Shown here: positions 54,276-62,808 of the stretch, piece by piece
Layout: each line of letters starts with the position of its first letter
How positions within the stretch are numbered: the stretch's first letter is position 1
DNA from: Aromatoleum toluolicum
Lineage (GTDB): Bacteria > Pseudomonadota > Gammaproteobacteria > Burkholderiales > Rhodocyclaceae
Reading direction: 5' to 3'
Assembly (NCBI RefSeq): GCF_012911005.2
Contig: NZ_WTVS01000031.1
Coordinates: 1 to 63,050, forward strand
DNA length: 63,050 bases
Position numbers and translations under genes: made by a program
The notes under the pieces: generated by a model
What the model was told of the DNA's origin: nothing
The model's database searches: none
Seen by the model: only the letters and a program-made list of their open reading frames with translations

Positions 54276-55043
54276 TCAGCGCGCGGCCGCGTCGGGCCAC
54301 GGCACGTCGGGGCGCTTCATGTCGCGGAAGGCCGCCATCAGCCACGAGCGCATGCCGATGACGATGGTGTAGGGGCGGCGGTCGGTGGGCGCGAGCTTCT
54401 GGTCGGCGATGTGCTGCTGCGCGAAGTCCTGGCCGACGCGCGCGAGGCGCTCGCGGAAGGAGTGCGCCAGCCCGCGCCCGATCTGGCCATGCACGACCAT
54501 CAGCATCTCGGATTCGCCGTCGAAGCCGCCGGCGAAGTAGTCGTCGATCACCTCGCCGCGGAAGTACTCCATCACCGGTCCGTGCGGGCGCCAGCGGAAG
54601 CCCTTGGCGACCTTGAGATGGTAGCGGTTGCCGGGACGCAGGTCGATGATGCCCAGGCGGTCGAGCTGGGCGAGGTGTTTCACGACCTCGGCCTCGCCGA
54701 GCTGGTAGGTCGCGACGATCTGCTCGGCGCTCCAGTGGCTCAGGCAGCAGATCGCGACCAGCAGCAGCTTGCGGTCGCCGACAACGGCCTTCTCCTGCGC
54801 CAGCGACAGCTCTTCGAGCAGCGGCTCATTCTCGGCCACGCGGCGCGCGAGGTCGGCGAAATCCAGGTTCAGCGCACGGCAGATCGCGTCGATGCGCGAC
54901 AGCGGCATGTCGCCGCTGGCGGAAAACATGCGCTTGACGCTGGATTCGGCCATGCCGAGGTGTTCGGCCAGCGCGGCATAGGTCAGGCCGGCGGCCTTCA
55001 GTTCGGTCTTCAGCGTGGCGACGAGGTCGGCGGTGGTGCTCAT
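54276..55043 (-). CDS. XRE-family transcriptional regulator
   Basis: The 255-aa protein has an N-terminal helix-turn-helix (LTYAALAEHLGMAESSVKRMFS) and a longer C-terminal region with a second winged-helix-like segment (YQLGEAEVVKHLAQLDRLGIIDL), which may sense a ligand. It lies upstream of aas on the same strand (65 bases) and may regulate that phospholipid-repair pair. Confidence 0.88.
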   Translation of the reverse strand: MSTTADLVATLKTELKAAGLTYAALAEHLGMAESSVKRMFSASGDMPLSRIDAICRALNLDFADLARRVAENEPLLEELSLAQEKAVVGDRKLLLVAICCLSHWSAEQIVATYQLGEAEVVKHLAQLDRLGIIDLRPGNRYHLKVAKGFRWRPHGPVMEYFRGEVIDDYFAGGFDGESEMLMVVHGQIGRGLAHSFRERLARVGQDFAQQHIADQKLAPTDRRPYTIVIGMRSWLMAAFRDMKRPDVPWPDAAAR

Positions 55044-55116
55044 GGTCGGGGGTCGGTCCGGGAACTGGCGTCCAGATTATCCGCATGGCGTGAGCGGTGC
55101 GAGCGCATGTCATCAA

Positions 55117-55133
55117 GTATCGCATGACGATAC
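55117..55133. promoter_or_regulatory. inverted repeat GTATCG-N5-CGATAC
   Basis: Perfect 6-bp arms lie 74 bases before the XRE-family start; plausible autoregulatory operator of that protein. Confidence 0.45.
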
Positions 55134-55397
55134 CTCCGGCGCATCGCGACCGTACCCGATATCGCGTCGCGCTGCCGTGCGGGCGCGGGACCGGGCGGAA
55201 TGCACCGGTTCGGGGTGGGCAGCCCGCGGCATTCCCCGTTTCGGGATCGATGCTCGGGCAAGCGGATCACGCCGCGCTGCGCCGGACCGCGCGCGGACGG
55301 CGCGCTTCGAGCGGAGAGCCGCGCCCCGAGCGGTTCTTCGCGGTCCGCTAAAGAAATTGCAAATCAGGCCGTTAGCACTAGTGTGGTCGCTTGTGGA

Positions 55398-55413
55398 CGG
55401 CACGGCTGTTGCT
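55398..55413 (+). promoter_or_regulatory. sigma54 promoter of the retropepsin-like gene
   Basis: GGCACG-GCTG-TTGCT matches the -24/-12 consensus at every core base with correct spacing. The start near 55424 would leave a leader of about 55 bases. Confidence 0.65.
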
Positions 55414-55478
55414 TGATTACCATCACGCTGTCCGGACCGCCGGACTCACCGTCAAACCGCTTTTCCGGGGATCGTTGC

Positions 55479-55997
55479 ATGAAGAAGATTACGTGCCTCT
55501 TGACCGCAGTGCTCGCAGGCACCTTCAGCTTCGCATCTGCCGGGGAGTTCGACACGACCGTCGATATGCGCGCGACCAGCGCGACGACTTTCTCAGTCGA
55601 GGGCCGCATCGAGGGACTCGGGACGGTCGACCTGATGGTGGATACCGGCTCCGGCTACATGACGATCAACGAGGAGATGCTGGCGCAGCTCGAGGCGGCG
55701 GGCCGGGCGCGCTATGTGAAGGACTTGCGTGGCAGGCTCGCGAACGGCAACGAGCTGACCGTGCCGGTGTACATGATCGAGGCCGTCAGCATCGGCGGCG
55801 GATGCTGGCTCAAGGACGTCGAGGCCGCGGTCTTTCCCGGGGCAACGCGCCCGATCCTGGGCCTCAGCGCGCTGCAGCGTGCGGCGCCTTTCATCTTCTC
55901 GTTCGAGCCGCCGCGCCTCGTCCTCAGCAACTGTCTCACGACCGCGGGCAGCCCCTCGTCGGGCGACGTCGCGGACCTCGCGGCCTTCGACAAGTAA
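55479..55997 (+). CDS. exported retropepsin-like aspartic protease
   Basis: The 172-aa protein has a signal peptide (MKKITCLLTAVLAGTFSFASAGE) and one aspartic-protease lobe with DTGSGYMTI (catalytic D-T-G), a flap-like region, and the hydrophobic-hydrophobic-G ILGLSAL. Single-lobe members work as dimers. Two cysteines (GGCWL, SNCLT) could pair. GGGGA precedes the ATG at 55479. The substrate is unknown. The sigma54 promoter links it to the regulator at 8885 by hypothesis. Confidence 0.87.
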   Translation: MKKITCLLTAVLAGTFSFASAGEFDTTVDMRATSATTFSVEGRIEGLGTVDLMVDTGSGYMTINEEMLAQLEAAGRARYVKDLRGRLANGNELTVPVYMIEAVSIGGGCWLKDVEAAVFPGATRPILGLSALQRAAPFIFSFEPPRLVLSNCLTTAGSPSSGDVADLAAFDK

Positions 55998-56006
55998 CGA
56001 AAGAAA

Positions 56007-56032
56007 GCCGGCGCGCCCCGCGGGCGGCCGGC
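56007..56032 (+). terminator. possible terminator hairpin after the retropepsin gene
   Basis: GCCGGC arms enclose a second CGCCC/GGGCG hairpin 10 bases after the stop. There is no T run, so this is tentative. Confidence 0.4.
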
Positions 56033-56081
56033 CTTCCTGCGGCGGACGCACGTCGTCCGCCGTCGCGCCGTCTTGAAGCGT

Positions 56082-56666
56082 CTACGGCGTGAACTGCTGC
56101 GTTTCGGGATAGAACGCGTTGGCATCCGGCGCGCCGCCGGTACTGCGGCGATCCCATCCGCGCTCGCTGCTCCGCATCTCGCGGCGCGGTGCGGCCCTGT
56201 CCGGTACCGTCTCGAACGCCGAGAATTCGCTGATCGGCTGGTCCATCGGCCGCACTTCGACATACTGCTCGTCGCGGTACGCCGGGCTGGACCGCAGTTC
56301 GTCCGCAGTCGCGCTCAGGCGCAGCTTGCCGCCCTCGTAGCGCATGCGGTCGAGCGGCACCGTGAACTCCCTGTCACCGACGCCCATCACGCCGCCTGAG
56401 GAAATCACCGCGTGGATGTTCTTGTCCTGACGGCTCTGGACGACCTTCTTCACCGAACCGATCTGCTCACCGTTGGTCCCGATAACCTCGGTGCCGCGCA
56501 GCTGGCTCGGTGTCATCGTCTGCAACCGTCCCGAGGTGCCCATCTGCGAGTGCATCTGCTGCTGGGTCTGCCCCTCCTTGTACGAGTCCGCCGCAGCCCC
56601 GATCGGAACCGCACCGAGCGTTGCGATGGCGACGGCGAGCAAGGACTTCCGTGTCATGGATCTCAT
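56082..56666 (-). CDS. exported PRC-barrel domain protein
   Basis: The 194-aa protein has a signal peptide (MTRKSLLAVAIATLGAVPIGAAAD) and a PRC-barrel domain (LRGTEVIGTNGEQIGSVKKVV ... HAVISSGGVMGVGDREFTVPLDRM). The C-terminus is polar and Arg-rich. AGGAG lies 8 bases before the ATG at 56666. Exported PRC-barrel proteins are common in alpha- and betaproteobacteria, with unclear function. Confidence 0.88.
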   Translation of the reverse strand: MRSMTRKSLLAVAIATLGAVPIGAAADSYKEGQTQQQMHSQMGTSGRLQTMTPSQLRGTEVIGTNGEQIGSVKKVVQSRQDKNIHAVISSGGVMGVGDREFTVPLDRMRYEGGKLRLSATADELRSSPAYRDEQYVEVRPMDQPISEFSAFETVPDRAAPRREMRSSERGWDRRSTGGAPDANAFYPETQQFTP

Positions 56667-57055
56667 GGCATTCTCCTGATTGTTGGCACTTATCTGAGAA
56701 TCTCGTCCCCGTCGGGAACGAGTGCCTGGATCGATCCGCCACCCCGGCGGCCGCGTTGCCCTGTTGGGGAAGGAATCGGTCGCGGCGAGCAGATCGACAG
56801 ATATGTTCGAACGCCCTGCCGCTTGCCGAGTTCCGGCGAGAAAGCGCCCGCGACGACCCGGGCCGTCGCGGCAGGCACGCCCGGAAGGCTCCTCGCGCCG
56901 CGGCGAAGACGTGCAACGGCGGCGTAAGCGACTGATCGGATTGAAGTTTTGCGTTCGCCAGGGCCAGCCCGGCACGGGGACGGTCGATCCGATCCGTGCC
57001 CGGAACCGGCAGGAGTAACAGTGTGTTAACTGCCGCCGAGCGGCTGCCGGCGTGC
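56667..57055. other. 389-bp intergenic region after the SPFH gene and before the PRC-barrel gene
   Basis: No gene is supported. There is an imperfect hairpin CTCGTCCCC / GGGAACGAG at 56702-56721 and a GGCACGG-N16-CCGTGCC repeat at 56971-57000. Either could terminate the SPFH operon on the minus strand, but neither has a T tract. Confidence 0.45.
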
Positions 57056-57919
57056 CTACATCGCCGCCTTGCCGCGCGCGAGCAGCCCCCTGATCGTCTC
57101 CTGCAGGTCCGCCGGCAGCACGACGACCTTGGCGCTCTCGGACGAGCCCATGCGTTCCAGCGATGCAATGTACTTCTCGCCCAGCATGTACATCATCGGG
57201 CCGGCCTGGTCGCCGATGGCGGCGGCGACGCGGCGGATCGCTTCGGCGGAGGCTTCGGCGAGCATGACCTGGGCGTTGGCGTCGCGCTTGGCGGATTCGA
57301 GACGCGCTTCGGCCTCGAGGATCGCGGCCTGCTTGGCGCCTTCGGCCTTGGTCACTGCGGCCTTCCTTTCGCGCTCGGCGGCGGCCTGCATTTCCATCGC
57401 GCGCTGCATCGACTCGGACGGCTTGATGTCCTGGATCTCGACCGATTTCACCGTGAGGCCCCAGTCGACCGCCTCGTCGGCGATGCTCTCGCGCAGGCGC
57501 GCCTTGATCTTGTCGCGAGAGGACAGGGCCTCGTCGAGTTCCATCTCGCCGACGATGGAGCGCAGCGTCGTCATGATCAGGTTGCGGATCGCCTCGGCGA
57601 AGTCGGTGACGCCGTACACCGCCTTCACCGGGTCGGTGACCTTGATGAAGGCGATGGCGTTGGTGACGATCACGGCGTTGTCGCGCGTGATGACTTCCTG
57701 CTCCTGCACGTCGAGGATGATGTCCTTGGTGACGAGCTTGTAGGCGATGCGGTCGAGGTAGGGAATGATGATGTTGAGGCCGGGCTTGAGCGTGCCGTTG
57801 TACTTGCCGAGACGCTCGACAATCCATTCCTCGCCCTGCGGCAGGATGCGCACACCCTTGGCAAGGGTGACGACGACGAAGATGAGTACCGCGACGACGA
57901 AGATGAAGCTACCGCTCAT
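57056..57919 (-). CDS. SPFH/stomatin-like membrane protein (QmcA/paraslipin type)
   Basis: The 287-aa protein has an N-terminal membrane hairpin or helix (FIFVVAVLIFVVVTL) and an SPFH domain (VRILPQGEEWIVERLGKY, PGLNIIIPYLDRI). A long Ala/Glu coiled coil follows (QAAAERERKAAVTKAEGAKQAAI). It oligomerises in membrane microdomains and may modulate proteases. It is paired with an NfeD gene 9 bases upstream. Confidence 0.93.
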   Translation of the reverse strand: MSGSFIFVVAVLIFVVVTLAKGVRILPQGEEWIVERLGKYNGTLKPGLNIIIPYLDRIAYKLVTKDIILDVQEQEVITRDNAVIVTNAIAFIKVTDPVKAVYGVTDFAEAIRNLIMTTLRSIVGEMELDEALSSRDKIKARLRESIADEAVDWGLTVKSVEIQDIKPSESMQRAMEMQAAAERERKAAVTKAEGAKQAAILEAEARLESAKRDANAQVMLAEASAEAIRRVAAAIGDQAGPMMYMLGEKYIASLERMGSSESAKVVVLPADLQETIRGLLARGKAAM

Positions 57920-57928
57920 GAGATCTCC

Positions 57929-58372
57929 TCAGGCTTTGACGACTTTCAGGAAACTGCCCTCGACGGCGACGACGCGCACGCGTTCGCCGGCGGCAATCGG
58001 TTTTTCGGCGAGGCACACCCATTCCTCGGCACCCAGCAGCGGTCGCTGAAAGCGCACCTTGCCGCGCTGGAAGGGGGCGACCGCGCCGACCAGCAGGCCG
58101 ACTTCGCCGATCACCTCGCCCGCGGAGGTGCCGATGCGGGTCTTGTGGAAGCTGGGCTTGAACACGCGGAACCACAGCACGACCATGACCAGCGACAGGG
58201 CGGTCCAGGTGGCGATCTGGGCGGTGAGCGACAGTTCGGGCGCGACGAGCAGCACGAGCGCCATCGCCAGCCCCGCGATGCCGAACCAGATCAGGAAGAA
58301 GGACGGCAGCGCCAGCTCGGCCAGGATCAGCGCGATGCCGACAACGGTCCAGTGCCACCATTCGATATTCAT
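57929..58372 (-). CDS. nfeD: NfeD family protein
   Basis: The 147-aa protein has three to four membrane helices and a C-terminal OB-fold (GEVGLLVGAVAPFQRGKVRF, GERVRVVAVEGSFLKV). It is the short NfeD without the protease domain. It is always partnered with a stomatin-like protein, as here. Confidence 0.92.
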   Translation of the reverse strand: MNIEWWHWTVVGIALILAELALPSFFLIWFGIAGLAMALVLLVAPELSLTAQIATWTALSLVMVVLWFRVFKPSFHKTRIGTSAGEVIGEVGLLVGAVAPFQRGKVRFQRPLLGAEEWVCLAEKPIAAGERVRVVAVEGSFLKVVKA

Positions 58373-58659
58373 AGACTCCTCCTCGGTGCCGATTGTAGCG
58401 GGATGTCATGGGCCTGTCCGCAGGTCGGGACCAGAGCGAGGCGACAGATGTGCACGATGCCACGCAGCTGCGCACAAAGCGGGGCGCGAGGTAGTTGACC
58501 GCGCCGCCGTTTTTCACCAGACTGTTCAGCGCGCATCAGTCATCGCGTGGCGTTTCGAGCTTGAAGTCCTTTGGTACTCAGTCCGTCATTCCCCGATCGC
58601 GATTGTCGCAACTTTGGGCAAACGCCCCTTATGTAAACTTTGATTTGGGAAATTCAGAC

Positions 58660-58863
58660 ATGGCAACTGGTACCGTCAAGTGGTTCAACGACGCCAAGGG
58701 CTTCGGCTTCATCACCCCGGACAACGGTGGCGAGGATCTCTTCGCGCACTTCTCCGCGATCCAGGGCTCGGGTTTCAAGAGCCTGACCGAAGGCCAGAAG
58801 GTTCAGTTCGACGAGACCTCGGGCCCGAAGGGCAAGCAGGCCGGCAACATCCGCCCGCTGTAA
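58660..58863 (+). CDS. cold-shock protein (CspA family)
   Basis: The 67-aa OB-fold protein has both RNP motifs, KGFGFITP and [12 protein letters not shown] at 58660 follows GGGA. It binds single-stranded RNA/DNA. A 286-bp leader region upstream has no gene and may hold a long regulated 5' UTR. Confidence 0.96.
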   Translation: MATGTVKWFNDAKGFGFITPDNGGEDLFAHFSAIQGSGFKSLTEGQKVQFDETSGPKGKQAGNIRPL

Positions 58864-58893
58864 TCCGCCTCGCGGCAGGATTCGAATGAGGAA

Positions 58894-58920
58894 GGCCCGG
58901 CACTGCCGGGCCTTTTTCTT
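58894..58920 (+). terminator. rho-independent terminator of the cold-shock gene
   Basis: An 8-bp GGCCCGGC / GCCGGGCC stem with an ACT loop is followed by TTTTTCTT, 30 bases after the stop. Confidence 0.93.
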
Positions 58921-58949
58921 TGTGCGCGCCGGGCGCACAGGCGCGGCGC

Positions 58950-59576
58950 TCAGCGCGTGAGCTGGAAGGGCGACACGGTTGGCGCCGGGCGCGGTGCGCG
59001 GGCGGCGTCGATCACGCTCTGGCGCGGGTCGATGGCGACCACCGGGGCGCCGGTCGGCCCCGGTTTCACATTCGCACCGGCCTGCGCGGCCGTGGTGCTG
59101 AAGGCGCGTTCGGCGACGAACTGCCAGTCCGCATAGCTTTCCATCCCTTCGAACTCCGACCACTCGGGCGGGAAGCGGCCACGCTTGAGCGGCGTGTCGC
59201 GCGACTGGCTGAAGACGCCGACGATGCCGCCGTCGGTGCCGCGGATCAGCCCCCAGTCGGTGCTGCGCGTGATGGGATCGGCGTACAGGCGGCGCAGGTA
59301 GTGGCGCGGCGTCGGGCTGCGCTGGTCGGTGAGCAGATCCTCCAGCCGTTGCGGGAAGCGCTTCACGTCCGGCGAGCTCTCGTAGTACAGGCGCAGCGCG
59401 CGCGCGTATTGCGAGCCGACCCACAGCAGCTCGCGTTCACGAGCGCGCAGGCTGGCCGTGGACCACAGCTGCATGGTGCCCACCAGCGCCAGCGACATCA
59501 GCACCACCAGCACCAGCGCGCCGATGTAGGTGAAGCCGCGCTCGCAATGGCGTGCGTCCGCCGGCATGGCTACCAC
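58950..59576 (-). CDS. atypical pseudopilin-like protein
   Basis: The 208-aa protein has a type IV prepilin-like N-terminus: a basic leader ending in RG, then FTYIGALVLVVLMSLALVG. Position +5 is Gly instead of the usual Glu. The globular part has two PITRSTDWG/DPITR-type segments as in neighbouring pseudopilins and a Pro-rich tail. It is the last gene visible in the secretion-like operon and overlaps the next pseudopilin by 7 bases. Confidence 0.78.
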   Translation of the reverse strand: MVAMPADARHCERGFTYIGALVLVVLMSLALVGTMQLWSTASLRARERELLWVGSQYARALRLYYESSPDVKRFPQRLEDLLTDQRSPTPRHYLRRLYADPITRSTDWGLIRGTDGGIVGVFSQSRDTPLKRGRFPPEWSEFEGMESYADWQFVAERAFSTTAAQAGANVKPGPTGAPVVAIDPRQSVIDAARAPRPAPTVSPFQLTR

Positions 59577-59956
59577 TCCGCGTAGGGTGTCCCGTCGCGC
59601 GCGTTGCCCTCGGCGCCGCTGCGCACGTCGCCCACCGTGCCGCTCGCGCCGCCCTGCGGCGGCACGATCACCCAGCTGTCGTTGCGCTGCGTGATCGGGT
59701 CGGTCGGGACGCTGCGCAGGTAGCGCTTGTCCACGAGCCCCTGCAGCGAGTCGGGATAGGCGCCGGTGTCACCGTAGTAGTGGTCCACCGCGTCGCGCAT
59801 CACCGCGAGGGTCTGGCGCAGCGCGGTGTCCTCGGACTTCTCCAGGCTGCCGAAATAGCGCGGCGCGGCGATCGCGAGCAGGGTCGCGATGATGGACAGC
59901 ACGACCAACAGTTCGATCAGCGTGAAGCCGGCGCGTGATTGGTGCGGGGTATCCAT
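59570..59956 (-). CDS. GspG-like pseudopilin
   Basis: The 128-aa protein has a short leader and the classic prepilin cleavage and helix (RAG then FTLIELLVVLSIIATLLAIA, with Glu at +5). A GspG-type body follows (GDTGAYPDSLQGLV, TDPITQRNDSWVI). ATG 59956 gives a 9-residue leader. It would be processed by prepilin peptidase and form part of a periplasmic pseudopilus. Confidence 0.9.
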   Translation of the reverse strand: MDTPHQSRAGFTLIELLVVLSIIATLLAIAAPRYFGSLEKSEDTALRQTLAVMRDAVDHYYGDTGAYPDSLQGLVDKRYLRSVPTDPITQRNDSWVIVPPQGGASGTVGDVRSGAEGNARDGTPYAEW

Positions 59957-59964
59957 CGCGGGTC

Positions 59965-60435
59965 TCACCACTGGCGGTAGGGCACGCCGTTCATCCCCTC
60001 GCCGGTCGCGAGCGAGAAGACGTCGAAGACGTCGGCGCCGGCGCGCGGGTTGTCGGGCGGGCTGTCGTAGGCGCGCAGGCCCCAGGTCTCCTCGGGCGGC
60101 AGCTCGGGGGCGGCGAAGGGGTCGCGCGGGATGCTGCGCAGGAAGTAGATGCGCTTGCCTTCGGCGTCGCGCGCGTCGCGCACGCCGTCGACCAGCACGC
60201 GCAGCGTCGGCGGGTAGCCGCTGGCGTCGGCGAGCTTCTCGATCTGGCCGGCGTCGGCCGCGAGCTTGTAGGTGTCGATGGCGTCGCGGATGCGGTACAG
60301 CGCGCCCTTCAGCTCCTGCTCCTTGCCGCGGCGCACGACGGTCTCGGTGAGCGGCGCGGCGATGCTGGCGAGCAGCGCGACGATCGCCACCGTGATGACG
60401 ACCTCGACGAGGGAGAAGCCGCGCGCGCGCCGCAT
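59965..60435 (-). CDS. GspG-like pseudopilin
   Basis: The 156-aa protein has leader MRRARG and then FSLVEVVITVAIVALLASIAA with Glu at +5. The body has SGYPPTLRVLVDGV and SIPRDPFAAP, as in GspG relatives. It is a second major-pseudopilin-like subunit, 8 bases before the next one on the same strand and 9 bases after the secretin. Confidence 0.9.
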   Translation of the reverse strand: MRRARGFSLVEVVITVAIVALLASIAAPLTETVVRRGKEQELKGALYRIRDAIDTYKLAADAGQIEKLADASGYPPTLRVLVDGVRDARDAEGKRIYFLRSIPRDPFAAPELPPEETWGLRAYDSPPDNPRAGADVFDVFSLATGEGMNGVPYRQW

Positions 60436-60444
60436 CGTCCGTCC

Positions 60445-62808
60445 TCAGGGCCTCGCGCCGAGCGCGAGCGCCGCAGGCAGCGGGATGGACACCGGGCGGT
60501 TGCCCTCGCCGAAGGCCGACACGCTGGTCACCTTGAGCTCGGCCGGGGCGGTGCTGCCGGGCAGCGCGACCACGCGCAGGCGCATCAGCGCGCCGTCGCC
60601 GCGCGCGCCCTGCGGCGCCGAACGCGACAGCGCGACGAACATGCGTCCGCTCTTGTCGTCGATGCGCGGCGCGAAGGAGGTGATGGCGCCGTCGGCATTC
60701 ATGACGTCGCCCTCGGTCACGGCGACGACGCACAGCGCGGCCGGGTCGTAGGCGAACTGCACGGTCGCGGTGCTGAGCGGCTGGGTGACGTTGGCGCGCA
60801 GGATCACGTCGGTCTCCTCGCCGGGCTTCAGGCCGGCGGGCGCGGTCCACGACAGCGTCGCGGCGGCGGGGGAGGCGGCCGCGGCGGGCACGTCGCTGCC
60901 GGCGCTGGCGGGCGGCGCGAGCGCGGCCACCGCCGCCGGCGCGGGTGCGGCCGCGGGGGCGATGGCGTCGCGCGTCATGGCGCTCGCGGGCGCCGGCGCG
61001 GCCCCCACCACCGGGGCGGTCGTGGTCATGCGCAGCATGGTGTCGGTGCGCGCCTTCAGCACCGCCTCGGTGCCCGACGGGTACTCGATGTCGTAGGGGT
61101 TCATGTAGGGCATGTTGCGCACGATGCGCGGGGTGATCGACAGTACCAGCTCGGATTTGCCGATGGAGTCCTTGTTGCTGCCGAAGAGCCGCCCGAGGCC
61201 GGGGATGTCGCCGAGGCCGGGGATGCGGTTGCCGGAGACGTCGTGGTCGTTGCGCATCAGGCCGGCGAGGACCTGCGTCTCGCCGTCCTTCAGGCGCAGC
61301 GAGGTGGCGGCGTTGCGCGTGTCGACCTGCACGGGGATGGTGCCGTTCTTGGTCGGCGTCTGCGCGGTGGCCTTGCTGACCTCGAGGCCGATCTTGATCA
61401 GCACCTCGTCGTTGAGATGCACGGTGGGCTCGACCTCGAGCTTGAGGCCGACCTCGAGGTACTGGATGCTCTCGGTGATCACCGGGCCCTGCGTCGAGGG
61501 CGTCGAGGTGGCGCTCACCACCGGCACGCGCTGGCCGATGTGGATGCGCGCCTTCTCCTTGTTGCTGACGCGGATCACCGGGTTCGCCAGCGTGTTCACG
61601 TCGCTGTCGTTGGCATTGATGCGCAGCTCCGGCGAGGGGCCGATGGTGATGCGGTCGCGGTCGATGCCGCGGTACTGGCTGAGCGTTCCCGGCGGGCCGC
61701 CGAGGTCCGGGCGCAGGATGCCGAAGGTGCTGGGCCACTGCAGGCCGAGGTCGAGGATGCGCTGGCGCGACACTTCCATGACCTCGACTTCGAGCACCAC
61801 CTCGGGCTCCGGCAGGCCCTGCGTGGTCAAGAGCTTCTCGGCGAGGCGGATGGCGTCGGGGGTGTCGCGCATCGTCAGCGTGTTGAGGCGCTCGTCGATG
61901 AACACGTCCTTGGTCTTGAGCAGGGTCTTGACCATGTTCATCGCGGTCTTGGCGTCGGTGTTGGCGAGGTGGAAGGTGCGGATCGTCAGGTCGAGGTAGT
62001 CGCGCTGCTTCTGCGGCGTGTCGGGGTAGATCATCACGGTGTTGTCGCTGATGATCTTCTGCTGCAGCTGGTTCTGCAGCAGCAGCAACTCGACCGCCTG
62101 CTCGACCGGCACCTGGCGCACGAACAGGGTCGCCTTGAGGTCGGGCTTGACGTCCTTGTCGAACAGGAAGTTGATGCCGGCGTTGCGCGACAGCACCTCG
62201 AAGATCTGCTTGAGGTTGCCGTCGCGGAATTCCAGCGTCACCGGCGCGGACATCTTCGAGCGCAGCTGCGGGTAGGGCGTGACGTTGCTCGCGCGCATGT
62301 CCTCGATCTCGCGCTTGAGCGCGAGCGCGGCGTCGTTGCGCGGGTCGAGCGCGAGCACCGGGCGTACGAGGCGGTCGGCGCCGTCGGGGTCGCCGCGACG
62401 CAGCGCGGCCTGGGCCTGGCGCACCGTCTCGCCGGCGTTGCGCAGCTGGTCGAGCTGGCGCAGGGCCTCGCGTGCGCGTTCGTTGGCGGGGTCGAGCGCG
62501 AGCACGCGCTCGAAGCCGCGCGTGGCGGCGTTGTGGTCGCGCATCAGGCGCGCGCGCTCGGCGGTGGCCAGCAGCGCGGCGATGACGCGCGCGCGCTGCG
62601 TCGTCTGCGCCATGTTCGTCGCGGCATCGCGCGGCTGCTCGCGCACGGCCTGGTCGAGCTTGGCGAGGCCTTCCTCGTAGCGCCCCTCGTCGATCAGCTG
62701 CGTGCCCTCGCGCTGCAGCGCATCGGTGGCACAGCCCGCAAGCCATGACGCCAGCAACAGGAGCGCAACCCGGGGTGCGGCACGGCGGAGCAGCTTGTCC
62801 AGCATCAT
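60445..62808 (-). CDS. lipoprotein secretin (GspD/PilQ-like) with TPR and C-terminal cohesin-like domain
   Basis: The 787-aa protein has a lipoprotein signal with lipobox LAGC near residue 25 and TPR-like repeats (about 30-170). N-domains of the secretin/STN type follow (VTLEFRDGNLKQIFEVLSRNAGINFLFDKDV), then the secretin core (IHIGQRVPVV, DGETQVLAGLM, IPGLGDIPGLGRLFG, ELVLSITPRIV). After an Ala/Pro linker it ends in about 125 residues that look like a cohesin fold (SWTAPAGLKPGEETDVILRA, VQFAYDPAALCV, ALMRLRVVALPG). ATG at 62808 overlaps the upstream stop. It forms the outer-membrane pore of the secretion-like system. Confidence 0.9.
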   Translation of the reverse strand: MMLDKLLRRAAPRVALLLLASWLAGCATDALQREGTQLIDEGRYEEGLAKLDQAVREQPRDAATNMAQTTQRARVIAALLATAERARLMRDHNAATRGFERVLALDPANERAREALRQLDQLRNAGETVRQAQAALRRGDPDGADRLVRPVLALDPRNDAALALKREIEDMRASNVTPYPQLRSKMSAPVTLEFRDGNLKQIFEVLSRNAGINFLFDKDVKPDLKATLFVRQVPVEQAVELLLLQNQLQQKIISDNTVMIYPDTPQKQRDYLDLTIRTFHLANTDAKTAMNMVKTLLKTKDVFIDERLNTLTMRDTPDAIRLAEKLLTTQGLPEPEVVLEVEVMEVSRQRILDLGLQWPSTFGILRPDLGGPPGTLSQYRGIDRDRITIGPSPELRINANDSDVNTLANPVIRVSNKEKARIHIGQRVPVVSATSTPSTQGPVITESIQYLEVGLKLEVEPTVHLNDEVLIKIGLEVSKATAQTPTKNGTIPVQVDTRNAATSLRLKDGETQVLAGLMRNDHDVSGNRIPGLGDIPGLGRLFGSNKDSIGKSELVLSITPRIVRNMPYMNPYDIEYPSGTEAVLKARTDTMLRMTTTAPVVGAAPAPASAMTRDAIAPAAAPAPAAVAALAPPASAGSDVPAAAASPAAATLSWTAPAGLKPGEETDVILRANVTQPLSTATVQFAYDPAALCVVAVTEGDVMNADGAITSFAPRIDDKSGRMFVALSRSAPQGARGDGALMRLRVVALPGSTAPAELKVTSVSAFGEGNRPVSIPLPAALALGARP

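Larger units (their letters stand above)
55044..55478. other. 435-bp region between XRE gene and retropepsin gene
   Basis: No gene is supported. It contains an inverted repeat close to the XRE gene (55117-55133), a degenerate TTCCCC-GTTT-CGGGAT element (near 55232-55246) resembling the palindromes at 1552 and 45753, and a very good sigma54 promoter candidate (55398-55413). Confidence 0.55.

Noticed and set aside
58373-58659. A clear sigma70 promoter or cold box for the cold-shock gene
   Set aside because: I could not find -35/-10 boxes with proper spacing or a convincing cold box; only a short GGGC-AAAC-GCCC hairpin is visible.
59935-62748. A long plus-strand frame opposite the secretin and pseudopilins
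   Set aside because: Arg/His/Val/Gly-rich translation without domains, antisense to recognisable secretin motifs.
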